Below the pieces are notes generated by a model, which did not search any database, had not been told where the DNA came from, and saw only the letters and a list, made by a program, of their open reading frames with translations. Positions 1 to 8,348 of a stretch of DNA of 64,000 bases are shown here, piece after piece (the first letter of the stretch is position 1; each line of letters opens with the position of its first letter). The stretch covers positions 4,269,001-4,333,000 of the forward strand of contig NZ_LT607750.1 in NCBI RefSeq assembly GCF_900090235.1. Reading direction: 5' to 3'. The translations under genes were made by a program, and so were the position numbers. Source of the stretch: Micromonospora echinaurantiaca. Its GTDB lineage: Bacteria > Actinomycetota > Actinomycetes > Mycobacteriales > Micromonosporaceae.

Positions 1-350
1 ACCTGCCGCAGGACCGGATGCACGCCGAGGTCGCCCGGCGGCGCGCGTACCTGCACCTGTGCCGGTGGACCTCGCTCGGGCTGAGCCTGATCGAGGCGAT
101 GGCGATCGGCATGCCGGTCGTCGCGCTGGCCACCACCGAGGCGGTGGACGCCGTTCCAACCGACGCGGGGGTGCTCTCCACCCGGGTGGACACGCTCGTC
201 GAGGCGGCCCGGTGGCTGACGACGGACCGCGACGCGGCCGCCCGGTTGGGCGCACGGGGTCGCGAGGTGGCGAAGGAACGCTTCGGGCTGGATCGGTTCC
301 TGGCTGACTGGGACCGGCTGATGGAGGAGGAAACATGCGGATCGCGATGA
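1..350 (+). CDS. Glycosyltransferase, C-terminal part (gene begins before the window)
   Basis: The open frame enters from the left edge and codes for about 115 residues of the C-terminal Rossmann half of a GT-B glycosyltransferase. The visible motif is the family-4/1 donor-binding stretch (SLGLSLIEAMAIGMPVVA, residues about 30-47), in which a Glu contacts the nucleotide-sugar and is followed by a small-residue loop. It overlaps the start of the next glycosyltransferase by 16 nt, so the two are translationally coupled in the heptose/glycan operon. The acceptor and donor cannot be told from this fragment. Confidence 0.8.
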   Translation, partial: LPQDRMHAEVARRRAYLHLCRWTSLGLSLIEAMAIGMPVVALATTEAVDAVPTDAGVLSTRVDTLVEAARWLTTDRDAAARLGARGREVAKERFGLDRFLADWDRLMEEETCGSR

Positions 351-1552
351 TCTCGGAGCACGCCAGCCCACTCGCCGTTCTCGGGGAGGAGGACGCCGGT
401 GGCCAGAACACGCACGTCGCGGAGCTGGCCGCCGCGCTGGTCGGCGAGGGCCATGACGTCCGCGTGTACACCCGCCGGGACTCCCCCAGCCTGCCGGACA
501 CCGTCTCCACGTTGGACGGGTACCGGGTCTGCCACGTGCCGGCCGGCCCGGCCCTGAGGGTGCCGAAGGACGAGCTGCTGCCGCACATGGGCGAGTTCGG
601 CCGCTGGCTGGCCGGGCAGTGGCGGGACGGGGACTGGAGCCCCGACGTCGCGCACGCGCACTTCTGGATGAGTGGCCTGGCCACCCTGCACGCCGCCCGG
701 CGGACCGGGGTGCCGGTGGTGCTGACGTACCACGCGCTCGGCACGGTGAAGCGGCGGCACCAGGGCGCGCGGGACACCAGCCCACCAGGGCGGATCGGCT
801 TCGAGCGGGCGCTCGGCCGGGCCGCTGACCGGGTGATCGTGCAGTGCCAGGACGAGGTCGGCGAGCTGGTCCGGCTGGGAGTGCCGCGGTCCCGGATGGC
901 CCTGGTGCCGTCCGGGGTCAACCAGGAGGTGTTCCGCCCCGACGGGCCGGTGGCCCCGCGCGACCCGGCCCGGCCGCGGATCCTCACCGTCGGCCGGATG
1001 GTGGAGCGCAAGGGCTTCCAGGAGGTGGTCCGGGCGCTGCCCGCGGCGCCCGACGCGGAGTGCGTGGTGGTCGGCGGTCCGCCCGCCGACCTGCTGCCCG
1101 CCGACGCGTTCGCCCGCCGGCTGGGCGCGTTGGCCGAGTCCTGCGGGGTGGCCGACCGGGTCCGCCTGGTCGGCGCGGTGCCCCGGGAGGAGATGGGCCG
1201 CTGGTACCGGTCGGCCGACGTGCTGGTGGCCGCCCCCTGGTACGAGCCGTTCGGGCTCACCCCGCTGGAGGGAATGGCCTGCGGGGTGCCGGTGATCGGC
1301 ACCCGGGTGGGCGGCATCGCCGACACGGTGGTCGACGGGCTCACCGGCGACCTGGTGCCACCCCGCGACCCACGGGCGCTGGGCGCCGCGATCCGCCGGC
1401 TCCTCGCCGACCAGGTCCGCCGCTTCGCGTACACCACGGCGGCGCTGGACCGGATCCGCAGCCGCTACTCCTGGAAGCGCTGCGCCGAGCAGTTGAGCGC
1501 GGTCTACGCCGCGGTCAGCTCGGTCGGCCGGGCCACTCCGGCGGTGGCCTGA
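335..1552 (+). CDS. GT4-family glycosyltransferase
   Basis: A 405-residue cytoplasmic GT-B glycosyltransferase. The N-terminus carries the GGQN acceptor/UDP loop (about residues 22-25) typical of the MshA/sucrose-phosphate-synthase-like branch of GT4. The C-terminal domain shows a KGF segment and the E-x7-E nucleotide-sugar motif (EPFGLTPLE, near 304-312). The ATG at 335 lies inside the previous gene after a GGAGGAAAC ribosome site. Its stop overlaps the gmhA start (TGATGA). Next to heptose-phosphate enzymes it probably transfers a sugar onto a cell-surface or secondary-metabolite acceptor. The donor is unknown. Confidence 0.88.
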   Translation: MRIAMISEHASPLAVLGEEDAGGQNTHVAELAAALVGEGHDVRVYTRRDSPSLPDTVSTLDGYRVCHVPAGPALRVPKDELLPHMGEFGRWLAGQWRDGDWSPDVAHAHFWMSGLATLHAARRTGVPVVLTYHALGTVKRRHQGARDTSPPGRIGFERALGRAADRVIVQCQDEVGELVRLGVPRSRMALVPSGVNQEVFRPDGPVAPRDPARPRILTVGRMVERKGFQEVVRALPAAPDAECVVVGGPPADLLPADAFARRLGALAESCGVADRVRLVGAVPREEMGRWYRSADVLVAAPWYEPFGLTPLEGMACGVPVIGTRVGGIADTVVDGLTGDLVPPRDPRALGAAIRRLLADQVRRFAYTTAALDRIRSRYSWKRCAEQLSAVYAAVSSVGRATPAVA

Positions 1553-2349
1553 TGACGCGGCCGCTCTCCACCCTGGACAGTCACCTGGCCCACCTGGCGG
1601 CCGCCCTGCTGCCGTACCGGCAGGCGGCCGAGCGGCTCGCCGGCTGGGGCACCGAGCTGGCCTGGACGCTCGGGCGCGGCGGTCGGCTGCTGGTGGCCGG
1701 CAACGGCGGCAGCGCCGCCGAAGCCCAACACCTCACCGCCGAACTCGTCGGCAAACTCCACGACGACCGCCAACCCCTGTCCGCCATCGCCCTGCACGCC
1801 GAAACCAGCGCCCTCACCGCCATCGGCAACGACTACGGCTACGACGAAATCTTCGCCCGCCAAGTCCGCGCCCACGGCCGACCCGACGACATCCTCCTCC
1901 TGCTGACCACCAGCGGCACCAGCACCAACCTCCTCACCGCCGCCCACGCCGCCCACGACACCGGCCTACGCTGCTGGGCCTTCACCGGCCCCACCCCCAA
2001 CCCCCTCGCCGACCTCTGCGACGACGTCCTCGCCGTCCCCTCACCCGACAGCCAGGTCGTCCAGGAACTCCACCTCGTCTCCACCCACCTGCTCTGCGAG
2101 TACGTCGAGCAGGCGCTGCCCCTGGTCCGGGACCTGCCGCGGGTGTCCACCGGCGGGCGGACGGTCGGGCTCGGCGGCCCGTTCGGCACGGACGGGCCGG
2201 CGCTCACCGCCAGCGGCACCCACGCGCCCGGCGGCCCGAAGGGCCACGGCCCGAACGGGCACGGACCCAACGGCCACGGCCCGAACGGGCACGCCGCCAA
2301 TGGGCACGGGCCGAACGGGCGCGCCCGCCGCGACGGGGCGACGTCGTGA
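1552..2349 (+). CDS. gmhA: Sedoheptulose-7-phosphate isomerase (SIS domain), with repeat tail
   Basis: A 265-residue protein whose first ~190 residues are a SIS-domain phosphosugar isomerase of the GmhA type: an NGGSAAEAQH loop near residue 52, a TTSGTS phosphate-binding loop, and a late QELHLVSTHLLCEYVE helix. GmhA converts sedoheptulose 7-phosphate to D-glycero-D-manno-heptose 7-phosphate, the first step to nucleotide-activated heptose. It starts with an ATGA overlap on the upstream glycosyltransferase and ends overlapping hldE. After the SIS domain comes a non-conserved Gly/Pro/Asn/His tail with six pentapeptide repeats, unusual for this normally ~190-residue enzyme. Codon choice in the middle (about 1720-2095) differs from the flanks, with many GAA, CAA and C-ending codons. 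Confidence 0.88.
   Translation: MTRPLSTLDSHLAHLAAALLPYRQAAERLAGWGTELAWTLGRGGRLLVAGNGGSAAEAQHLTAELVGKLHDDRQPLSAIALHAETSALTAIGNDYGYDEIFARQVRAHGRPDDILLLLTTSGTSTNLLTAAHAAHDTGLRCWAFTGPTPNPLADLCDDVLAVPSPDSQVVQELHLVSTHLLCEYVEQALPLVRDLPRVSTGGRTVGLGGPFGTDGPALTASGTHAPGGPKGHGPNGHGPNGHGPNGHAANGHGPNGRARRDGATS
2233..2322 (+). repeat. Six 15-nt tandem repeats coding GPNGH-like pentapeptides
   Basis: Inside the 3' end of gmhA six 15-nt units code for GPKGH, GPNGH, GPNGH, GPNGH, AANGH and GPNGR. The units differ at synonymous positions, so they are not very recent duplicates. The tail is predicted to be disordered and His-rich. Its role is unknown; metal binding or interaction with the glycosyltransferases is only a guess. 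Confidence 0.9.
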
Positions 2350-3755
2350 GCGGCCCGCTGGTGGTGGTCGGCGACAGCCTGCTCGACCGGGACGTGGCCG
2401 GCGCCGTCACCCGGGTCTGCCCGGACGCGCCGGTGCCGGTGCTGGACGAGCGGTCGGCCGTCGACCGGCCCGGCGGCGCCGGTCTCGCGGCGCTGCTCGC
2501 CGCCGCCCAGGGCACCGAGGTGGCGCTGGTCACCGCGCTCGCCGACGACCCGGCGGGCGCCCGCCTCGCCGAACTGCTCACCGCCGCCGGGGTCCGGCTC
2601 TACCCGCTCCGGACGCCGGGCGCGACGCCGGAGAAGATCCGGCTGCGCGCCGGTGACCAGACGCTGCTGCGCCTGGACCGGGGCGGCGAGCCGGGGCCCT
2701 GCGCCGAACCGCCCGAGGCGGCCCGCGCGGTGATCGCCACCGCCGGCGCCATCCTGGCCAGCGACTACGGGCGCGGGCTGCTGCGGCAACCGACTCTGCG
2801 CGCCGCGCTCGCCGAGGCGTCCGCGCCGGTGGTCTGGGACCCGCACCCGCGCGGCACGGCGGCGGTCGCCGGCACCCGGCTGGCCACCCCGAACCTGGCC
2901 GAGCTGCGCCAGCTCACCGGTGACGCCGGCGCCGGCGATCCGCTCTCCACCGCCACCCGCGCCGGCCACGAGCTGCGCCGGCGGTGGCGGGTTGGCGCGG
3001 TCGCGGTGACCATGGGCGCGGACGGGGCGGTGCTCTGCCACTCCGGCAGCAGCCCGCTGGTGGTGCCGGCGCCGTCCGGGGCGGACGACGTCGAGGACAC
3101 CTGCGGCGCCGGGGACCGGTTCGCCGCCGCCGCGGCCACCGCGCTGGCCGGCGGGGCGGTGATCTCCGAAGCGGTCACCGAGGCGGTCGCCGCCGCGTCG
3201 GCGTACGTGGCGGCCGGCGGCGCGGCCGGACTGCACCGGGACGCCCCGCCGGCCCGGCCCCACCGGTCGGGACCGGCCGAGGAGTTGGCCGCGCGGGTAC
3301 GCGCCGACGGGGGCACGCTGGTGGCCACCGGCGGCTGCTTCGACATCCTGCACGCCGGGCACGTGGCCACCCTCCAGGCGGCCCGCCGGCTCGGCGACGC
3401 GTTGGTGGTCTGCCTCAACTCGGACGCCGGTGTCCGCCGGTTGAAGGGACCGGAGCGGCCGGTCAACCCCGAGGCCGACCGGGCGCGGATCCTGGCCGCG
3501 CTGGACTGCGTCGACGCGGTGGTGGTCTTCGACGAGTCCACCCCGCACGCGGCGCTGTCCCGGCTACGCCCGGACGTCTGGGTCAAGGGCGGCGACTACG
3601 CCGGCGACGGGGCGCCCGAACTGCCCGAGGCGGAACTGGTCAGCAGCTGGGGCGGCCGGGTCGTCACGGTGCCCTACCTGGCCGGCCGGTCCACCACGGC
3701 GACGATCGCCGCCGCGCGTCGGCGCGGCGGGAACCTCATCAAGGGAGCGGCATGA
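2346..3755 (+). CDS. hldE: Bifunctional heptose-7-phosphate kinase / heptose-1-phosphate adenylyltransferase
   Basis: A 469-residue two-domain enzyme. Residues 1-295 are a PfkB/ribokinase-fold kinase with the TCGAGD anion-hole and catalytic-Asp motif near 251-256. It phosphorylates heptose 7-phosphate at C1. Residues about 325-465 are a nucleotidyltransferase with the HAGH signature (FDILHAGH, near 331) and KGGDY, which adds AMP to heptose 1-phosphate. The length matches HldE/RfaE. GTG at 2346 overlaps the end of gmhA by 4 nt and the stop overlaps the SDR start by 4 nt. The intervening phosphatase GmhB is not in the window. Confidence 0.92.
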   Translation: MSGPLVVVGDSLLDRDVAGAVTRVCPDAPVPVLDERSAVDRPGGAGLAALLAAAQGTEVALVTALADDPAGARLAELLTAAGVRLYPLRTPGATPEKIRLRAGDQTLLRLDRGGEPGPCAEPPEAARAVIATAGAILASDYGRGLLRQPTLRAALAEASAPVVWDPHPRGTAAVAGTRLATPNLAELRQLTGDAGAGDPLSTATRAGHELRRRWRVGAVAVTMGADGAVLCHSGSSPLVVPAPSGADDVEDTCGAGDRFAAAAATALAGGAVISEAVTEAVAAASAYVAAGGAAGLHRDAPPARPHRSGPAEELAARVRADGGTLVATGGCFDILHAGHVATLQAARRLGDALVVCLNSDAGVRRLKGPERPVNPEADRARILAALDCVDAVVVFDESTPHAALSRLRPDVWVKGGDYAGDGAPELPEAELVSSWGGRVVTVPYLAGRSTTATIAAARRRGGNLIKGAA

Positions 3756-4447
3756 GCAGGGACATGAACGGAGCGGCGATCCTGGTCACCGGCGGGTCGA
3801 GCGGACTCGGCGCGGCGGTGGTGACGGCCGTGGCCAAGGCCGGCGGCCGGCCGTACGTGCTGGACCGGCGGCCGCCGGCGGACGGGGTGCCGTGGGTGGA
3901 GTGCGACCTGGCCGACACCCGGGCCGCCGAGGCCGCCACCCGCCAGTTGGCCGAACGCTCCGGTGGCCTGGACGCGGTGGTCACCGCGGCCGGTATCGAC
4001 GTCCCCGGCAAACTCGCCGACGTCCCCGGCGAGACCTGGGACCGGATCGTCACCGTCGACCTGCTCGCCACCGCCGCAGTGGTCCGCGCCGCGCTGCCGT
4101 TCCTGCAGGCCTCCCGCGGCACCATCGTCACCGTCGCCTCCACCCTCGGCATCAAGGCCGTCAGCGACGCCACCGCCTACTGCGCCGCCAAGTTCGGCGT
4201 CGTCGGCTTCACCCGCGCCCTCGCCGCCGAACTCGCCGGCACCATCAGCGTCACCCTGCTCATCCCCGGCGGCATGCGCACCGCCTTCTTCGACGACCGC
4301 GACCCCACCTACCAACCCGGCCCCGACGCCCACCTCAACGACCCCGCCGACACCGCCAACGCCATCATGTTCGCCCTCACCCAACCCGCCGGCTGCGCCA
4401 TCCGCGAAATGATCGTCTGCGCCGACCAAGAAACCAGCTACCCGTGA
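3752..4447 (+). CDS. Short-chain dehydrogenase/reductase in the heptose operon
   Basis: A 231-residue classical SDR with the NAD(P) motif TGGSSGLG (13-20), an NAG-like AAG segment, Ser near 130 and the catalytic YxxxK (Tyr143, Lys147). At 231 residues it is too short to be the extended-SDR epimerase HldD, so it probably oxidises or reduces the activated sugar or a pathway intermediate, not epimerising it in the HldD way. ATG at 3752 overlaps hldE by 4 nt, and its stop overlaps the GTG of the GT9 gene. From about 4000 to its end the codon choice shifts strongly to C-ending and GAA/CAA codons. Confidence 0.85.
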   Translation: MSRDMNGAAILVTGGSSGLGAAVVTAVAKAGGRPYVLDRRPPADGVPWVECDLADTRAAEAATRQLAERSGGLDAVVTAAGIDVPGKLADVPGETWDRIVTVDLLATAAVVRAALPFLQASRGTIVTVASTLGIKAVSDATAYCAAKFGVVGFTRALAAELAGTISVTLLIPGGMRTAFFDDRDPTYQPGPDAHLNDPADTANAIMFALTQPAGCAIREMIVCADQETSYP

Positions 4448-5448
4448 TCCTCACCCTCCGCGCCCTCGGCGTCGGCGACCTCGCCACCGCCACACCCGCC
4501 CTCCGCGCCCTGCGCACCCACCACCCCGACCACGAGGTGACCCTCGCCGCACCGGGCTGGCTGGCCCCACTGGTCGAGCTGATCGGCGGCATCGACCACC
4601 ACCTCCACACCCCCGGCCTCGACCCCCTCACCTGGACCGGCCCACCCCCCGACATCGCCGTCAACCTGCACGGCCGCGGACCCCAGTCCCACCGCATGCT
4701 CGCCACCACCCGACCACGCCGACTGCTCGCCTACACCAACCCCGACGCCGGACACCACGACGGCCCCGCCTGGCGCGACCACGACCACGAAATCGACCGC
4801 TGGTGCCACCTCCTGACCTGGTACGACATCCCCACCGACCGCACCAACCTCGAACTGCGCCGCCCCACCCCGGACGGAATCCCGACCGGGGTGAGCATCG
4901 TGCATCCCGGGGCGAAGGCGGCGCAGCGCCGCTGGCCACCGGCCCGCTTCGCCCGGGTGGCCCGGGAACTGACCGGACGGGGGCACCGGGTGGTGGTCAC
5001 CGGCAGCCGCGCGGAACGCCCGATCGCCGCGGCGGTGGCCCGGCTCGCCGGGCTGCCCGACGACGCGGTGCTCGCCGGCGAGACCGACCTCGGCGACCTC
5101 GCCGCCCTGGTCGCGTACGCCCGGCTGGTGGTCAGCGGTGACACCGGCATCGGACATCTCGCCACCGCCTACCGCACCCCGTCTGTCCTGCTGTTCGGCC
5201 CGGTGGCCCCGGCGCAGTGGGGGCCACCGGCGGACCGGCCCTGGCACCAGGCGCTCTGGGCCGGGCCGCAGGCCCGGACGGCGGCGGACGACGCCGCGCC
5301 GCACCCCGCGCTGGCCGCACTCGACGTGCCACAGGTCCTCGCCGCGGTGGACCGGGTGCAGCGGCACCGGCCCGCCCTGCTGCCGCACGGTAGGAGGATC
5401 CGGCCTGGCGAGGCGGTGGTGAACGGCCCACTAGCTACCGGCAGGTAA
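4444..5448 (+). CDS. GT9-family glycosyltransferase (heptosyltransferase-like)
   Basis: A 334-residue GT-B protein of family 9, the family of ADP-heptose:LPS heptosyltransferases. It begins ILTLRALGVGDLATATPALRAL, the usual GT9 N-terminal loop, and carries HPGAK (near 155) and SGDTGIGHLATA (near 230-241), whose Asp and His bind the ADP moiety. With gmhA and hldE in the same overlapped operon, ADP-heptose is the natural donor. GTG at 4444 overlaps the SDR stop (GTGA). The first ~140 codons share the odd codon style of the SDR's second half, and codon use returns to the local norm near 4860. Confidence 0.88.
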   Translation: MILTLRALGVGDLATATPALRALRTHHPDHEVTLAAPGWLAPLVELIGGIDHHLHTPGLDPLTWTGPPPDIAVNLHGRGPQSHRMLATTRPRRLLAYTNPDAGHHDGPAWRDHDHEIDRWCHLLTWYDIPTDRTNLELRRPTPDGIPTGVSIVHPGAKAAQRRWPPARFARVARELTGRGHRVVVTGSRAERPIAAAVARLAGLPDDAVLAGETDLGDLAALVAYARLVVSGDTGIGHLATAYRTPSVLLFGPVAPAQWGPPADRPWHQALWAGPQARTAADDAAPHPALAALDVPQVLAAVDRVQRHRPALLPHGRRIRPGEAVVNGPLATGR

Positions 5449-5457
5449 CCTGAGCCG

Positions 5458-6321
5458 GTGAACGCGACGGCGGAGTACGCGCAGGAGTTCGTCGAGGTCG
5501 ACGGCGCCCGGATCGGCATCCAGGTCTACCCGGAGCCGGCGGGCGTGCCGGCGGCGCCGGTGGTGGTGATCTGGCCGGCCATGGGAGTACGGGCCCGCTA
5601 CTACCGCCCGTTCGCCGTCGCGCTGCGCGCCGCCGGCCTGGCGGTGGTGGTGGCCGACCTGCGCGGCACCGGGGAGAGCACGCCCCGACCCAGCCGCGCC
5701 TGCCGCTACGGCTACGCCGAGCTGGCCACCGACGTGGGCGCGGTGCTGGCGGCCCTCAAACCCCGGCTGGACGGCCGCCGGACGGTGCTGCTCGGGCACT
5801 CGCTCGGCGGGCAGGTGAGCCTGCTGCACCTTGCCCTGCACGGCACGGACGCCGTCGACGGCCTGGCCCTGGTCGCGGTCGGCATCCCGTACTGGCGGTC
5901 CTACCCCGGCAGGCGGCGGTTCGGGGTGCTGCCGTACACCCAGGGCATCGCCGCGACGGCCCGGCTGCTCGGCGTCTGGCCGGGCTGGGGCTTCGGCGGC
6001 CGGCAGGCGCGCGGGGTGATCCGGGACTGGGCGCACACCGCGCGGACCGGCCGTTTCCCCCGGCTGGACGGGGCGGACGCCGAGACGGCGGTGCGGGCGG
6101 TGCGCACCCCGGTGCTCGCGGTCAGCGTGGACGACGACCAGTACACCCCGCACGGGACGATGGACGCGCTCTGCGCCAAGCTGGTCGCCGCACCCGTGAC
6201 GCGGGAGCGCTACACGGTGGCCGAGGCGGGTGCCCCGCTGGACCACTTCACCTGGGTCCGCGCCGCGACCCCGCTGGCCGCCCGGGTGGCCGCCTTCACC
6301 GCCGGCCTGCCGGCCCGCTGA
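5458..6321 (+). CDS. Alpha/beta hydrolase
   Basis: A 287-residue serine hydrolase. The nucleophile elbow is GHSLGG (Ser near 114), the oxyanion region follows the first strand (WPAMGVRARYY), and a late PLDHFTW (His near 262) provides the catalytic His. It resembles the YheT/serine aminopeptidase-like group of alpha/beta hydrolases. Starts at GTG 5458, 9 nt after the GT9 stop, so it may be co-transcribed with the heptose operon. Substrate unknown. Confidence 0.85.
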   Translation: MNATAEYAQEFVEVDGARIGIQVYPEPAGVPAAPVVVIWPAMGVRARYYRPFAVALRAAGLAVVVADLRGTGESTPRPSRACRYGYAELATDVGAVLAALKPRLDGRRTVLLGHSLGGQVSLLHLALHGTDAVDGLALVAVGIPYWRSYPGRRRFGVLPYTQGIAATARLLGVWPGWGFGGRQARGVIRDWAHTARTGRFPRLDGADAETAVRAVRTPVLAVSVDDDQYTPHGTMDALCAKLVAAPVTRERYTVAEAGAPLDHFTWVRAATPLAARVAAFTAGLPAR

Positions 6322-6427
6322 CCGGCGCGCGCCTGGTCACCGCCCTGGCCGGCACGGCCTCCGGGCGTGCGCCGCCCCCGGGGCTGCCCACTCGGCTACC
6401 GGCTCTGCCGCGGGTGCTGCCGCCGGG

Positions 6428-6598
6428 TCACTCCTCCTGGTCGACCGGCACCATCCGGCCGTCGCGCTCCACCCGGGTCTCGCCGTGCTCGGCCGGCGGC
6501 GGGACCTGCGCGGTGGTTTTGCGCGGGTCGTTGTCCGGATGCATCAGGACCGCATCGGTCTTCGGGGTCTTCTCCCGGCTCTCGTCCGGCTGCGACAT
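6428..6598 (-). CDS. Small hydrophilic hypothetical protein
   Basis: A 56-residue, highly charged protein starting MSQPDESREKTPKTDAV. An AGAGGGGAAG ribosome site sits just before the ATG at 6598, which supports this start over an ATG further upstream at 6631. No known domain is recognised. It is rich in Glu, Asp, Lys and Pro and has no membrane segment. Small proteins of this type are common near stress genes in actinomycetes, but no function can be assigned here. Confidence 0.6.
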   Translation of the reverse strand: MSQPDESREKTPKTDAVLMHPDNDPRKTTAQVPPPAEHGETRVERDGRMVPVDQEE

Positions 6599-6841
6599 CC
6601 GCTTCCCCTCTCCCTCGGCTGCGTCGGTCAAGAACTACCCGCCGCCGCCCGGCCGACTCCTCCGGCCGCCGGTGGACCGCCCCCCGGGGCGTCCGGGCGG
6701 GCCGGACCCGACGCGGTCGTCCCTGCGGCTCCCCGATGTCCGCCCGGCTCCGCTTCCGGTGCGTCCCGTCTGATGACGCTCGGGATTAGCGGCCCTGGTG
6801 GTGGGTATGCCGCGACGCCCGACACGGTGGAAGGGGATCAG

Positions 6842-7471
6842 ATGTCCGAACGGCACACCGCACTGCGCTCGATGCACGATCTGGGCTTGGCGGCCTGGTT
6901 CGGGGGCTCCCTGATGGGAGCGTTCGGCGTCAACGGCGGAGCGGCACAGATCAGTGACTCGACCCAGCGGCTTCCGGTGGCCTCGGCGGGCTGGTCCCGG
7001 TGGACCCCGGTCAACGCCGCCGCGATCGGCGCCCACCTCGCGGGCGCCGTCGGCGAGCTGGTGACGGAAAGCCCCCGGGTGATGGCCCAGACGGGGGTCG
7101 GCCGGGCCAGCACGCTCAAGACCGCGCTGACGGTGAGCGCCCTCGCGGTCACCGGCTACAGCCGGTTGCTCGGCATGAAGCTCGAGAAGGCCGGCAGCCC
7201 GCCGGTGGACGGGATCACCGAGCCGAACCACCAGACGCCGGCGAACGTGGCGTCCGCCCAGCGCCAGATGAAGGCGCTCCAGTGGGCGGTACCGGCACTG
7301 ACCGGCGCGCTGATCGTGGTCACGGCGTACATGAGCGAGCAGCAGAAGCCCGGCGAGGTGTTCCGCGGGATGCTGAACCGGGTCGGCGCGATGGGCTCGC
7401 CCAGGGCGATGGGCAAGATGGCGGCGTTGACCGCGCTCGGCAAGCGGATGCCGATGTCCTCCCGCCGCTGA
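6842..7471 (+). CDS. Hypothetical membrane-associated protein
   Basis: A 209-residue protein starting after GGAAGGGGATCAG at ATG 6842. It contains small-residue-rich hydrophobic stretches (LGLAAWFGGSLMGAFGVNG near the start, a second segment around AHLAGAVGELV and a third at ALTGALIVVTAYM), so it is likely membrane-associated with about three or four helices. The repeated Met and Gly near the C-terminus (RVGAMGSPRAMGKMAAL) resemble other actinobacterial uncharacterised membrane proteins. No catalytic motif is seen. Confidence 0.7.
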   Translation: MSERHTALRSMHDLGLAAWFGGSLMGAFGVNGGAAQISDSTQRLPVASAGWSRWTPVNAAAIGAHLAGAVGELVTESPRVMAQTGVGRASTLKTALTVSALAVTGYSRLLGMKLEKAGSPPVDGITEPNHQTPANVASAQRQMKALQWAVPALTGALIVVTAYMSEQQKPGEVFRGMLNRVGAMGSPRAMGKMAALTALGKRMPMSSRR

Positions 7472-7496
7472 CGCCGGTGACACGAACGCACGGCGT

Positions 7497-7519
7497 CCCG
7501 CCGACTCCTCGACGGCGGG
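7497..7519. terminator. Candidate hairpin terminator
   Basis: Perfect 7-bp arms CCCGCCG and CGGCGGG separated by a 9-nt loop, 26 nt after the stop of the gene at 6842-7471. No T-tract follows, which is usual in this GC range. Confidence 0.45.
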
Positions 7520-7639
7520 GCGCCGGCCGGCGTGTCCGGACGCCGGTCCGCGCCGGCGAGCCATCCGGAACGCGGGGCATGACCGGGGCCGGGACGGGCA
7601 ATCCGCGCCGGTAGCGGCGGAGCGACCAGCGAGGTGAGC

Positions 7640-8002
7640 ATGGCACCAGCAGACGGACGGGGCGGCGACGGACGGGACGTGACCACCCCGTGGAAGACCA
7701 CCGACGGGTTCGACGCGGAACCACCCTGGGGCGCCGGCGAGCACGACCCGATGGACGAGGGCAGCGAGGAGACCGCCGTACCGGAGGGACGGCGCGGCGA
7801 GCGCCGCGCGGGCCAGCCGGCCGGGCCGTCCGGCACCCGCGGCCGGCACGGGTTCGGCCCGGTCGAGCCGACCCGGACGGCCGAGGCGGGGCCGGGCGCC
7901 CCACCGGATCCGGCGCCGTCGCGCCGCTCCTTCCCCGACGACGCGGACATCGGGGAGCGGACCGAGGACGCCTTCCGGACGCAGGGCCGGCGCCACTCGT
8001 AG
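7640..8002 (+). CDS. Hypothetical acidic, disordered protein
   Basis: A 120-residue hydrophilic protein (MAPADGRGGDGRD...) with abundant Gly, Asp, Glu, Pro and Arg and no hydrophobic core, so it is probably largely disordered. The GAGGTG just upstream acts as ribosome site for ATG 7640; an in-frame GTG at 7634 overlaps that site and is less likely. No family is recognised. Confidence 0.6.
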   Translation: MAPADGRGGDGRDVTTPWKTTDGFDAEPPWGAGEHDPMDEGSEETAVPEGRRGERRAGQPAGPSGTRGRHGFGPVEPTRTAEAGPGAPPDPAPSRRSFPDDADIGERTEDAFRTQGRRHS

Positions 8003-8045
8003 GCAGCGGTCACCCTGCCCTGCCCGCCGCGGCGCGGCGACGCGG

Positions 8046-8237
8046 TCAGGAACCGGTGCGGTCCTCACCGGCCACGGTGGTGGGTGGCGGCTCCGTGACC
8101 GGGTGCCCGGTGTCGTCCACCAGGCCGGGCGCCATGCTGCCGCCGTGCGCCTCCTGCGCCTCGCGGGTCCGGCGGGCCGCCGCGTCGTCCGGCACCGCCG
8201 GCGTCCGGTCCGCGGGCCGGTCCTGTTGCTGGCTCAT
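8046..8237 (-). CDS. Small hydrophilic hypothetical protein
   Basis: A 63-residue polar protein beginning MSQQQDRPADRTPAV. The start is well supported by GGAGGGACAGCACAC before ATG 8237. Composition is similar to the 56-residue protein at 6428-6598 (charged, Pro-rich, no membrane helix). It converges with the gene ending at 8002. No domain recognised. Confidence 0.6.
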   Translation of the reverse strand: MSQQQDRPADRTPAVPDDAAARRTREAQEAHGGSMAPGLVDDTGHPVTEPPPTTVAGEDRTGS

Positions 8238-8348
8238 CGTGTGCTGTCCCTCCGTCGGTCCTCGTCCCGGCCGGTACCCGGCCGACCCACCGGGAAACCC
8301 GCCGTCGGATCCGCGCCGAACGGTTGCGGCGGCGCGGATGCCGGTTCC

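Noticed and set aside
1839..3548. A 569-codon leftward open frame opposite gmhA and hldE
   Set aside because: It mirrors the real genes on the other strand. Its product is low-complexity Arg/Gly/Val-rich sequence with no domain, and hldE and gmhA on the + strand have clear families.
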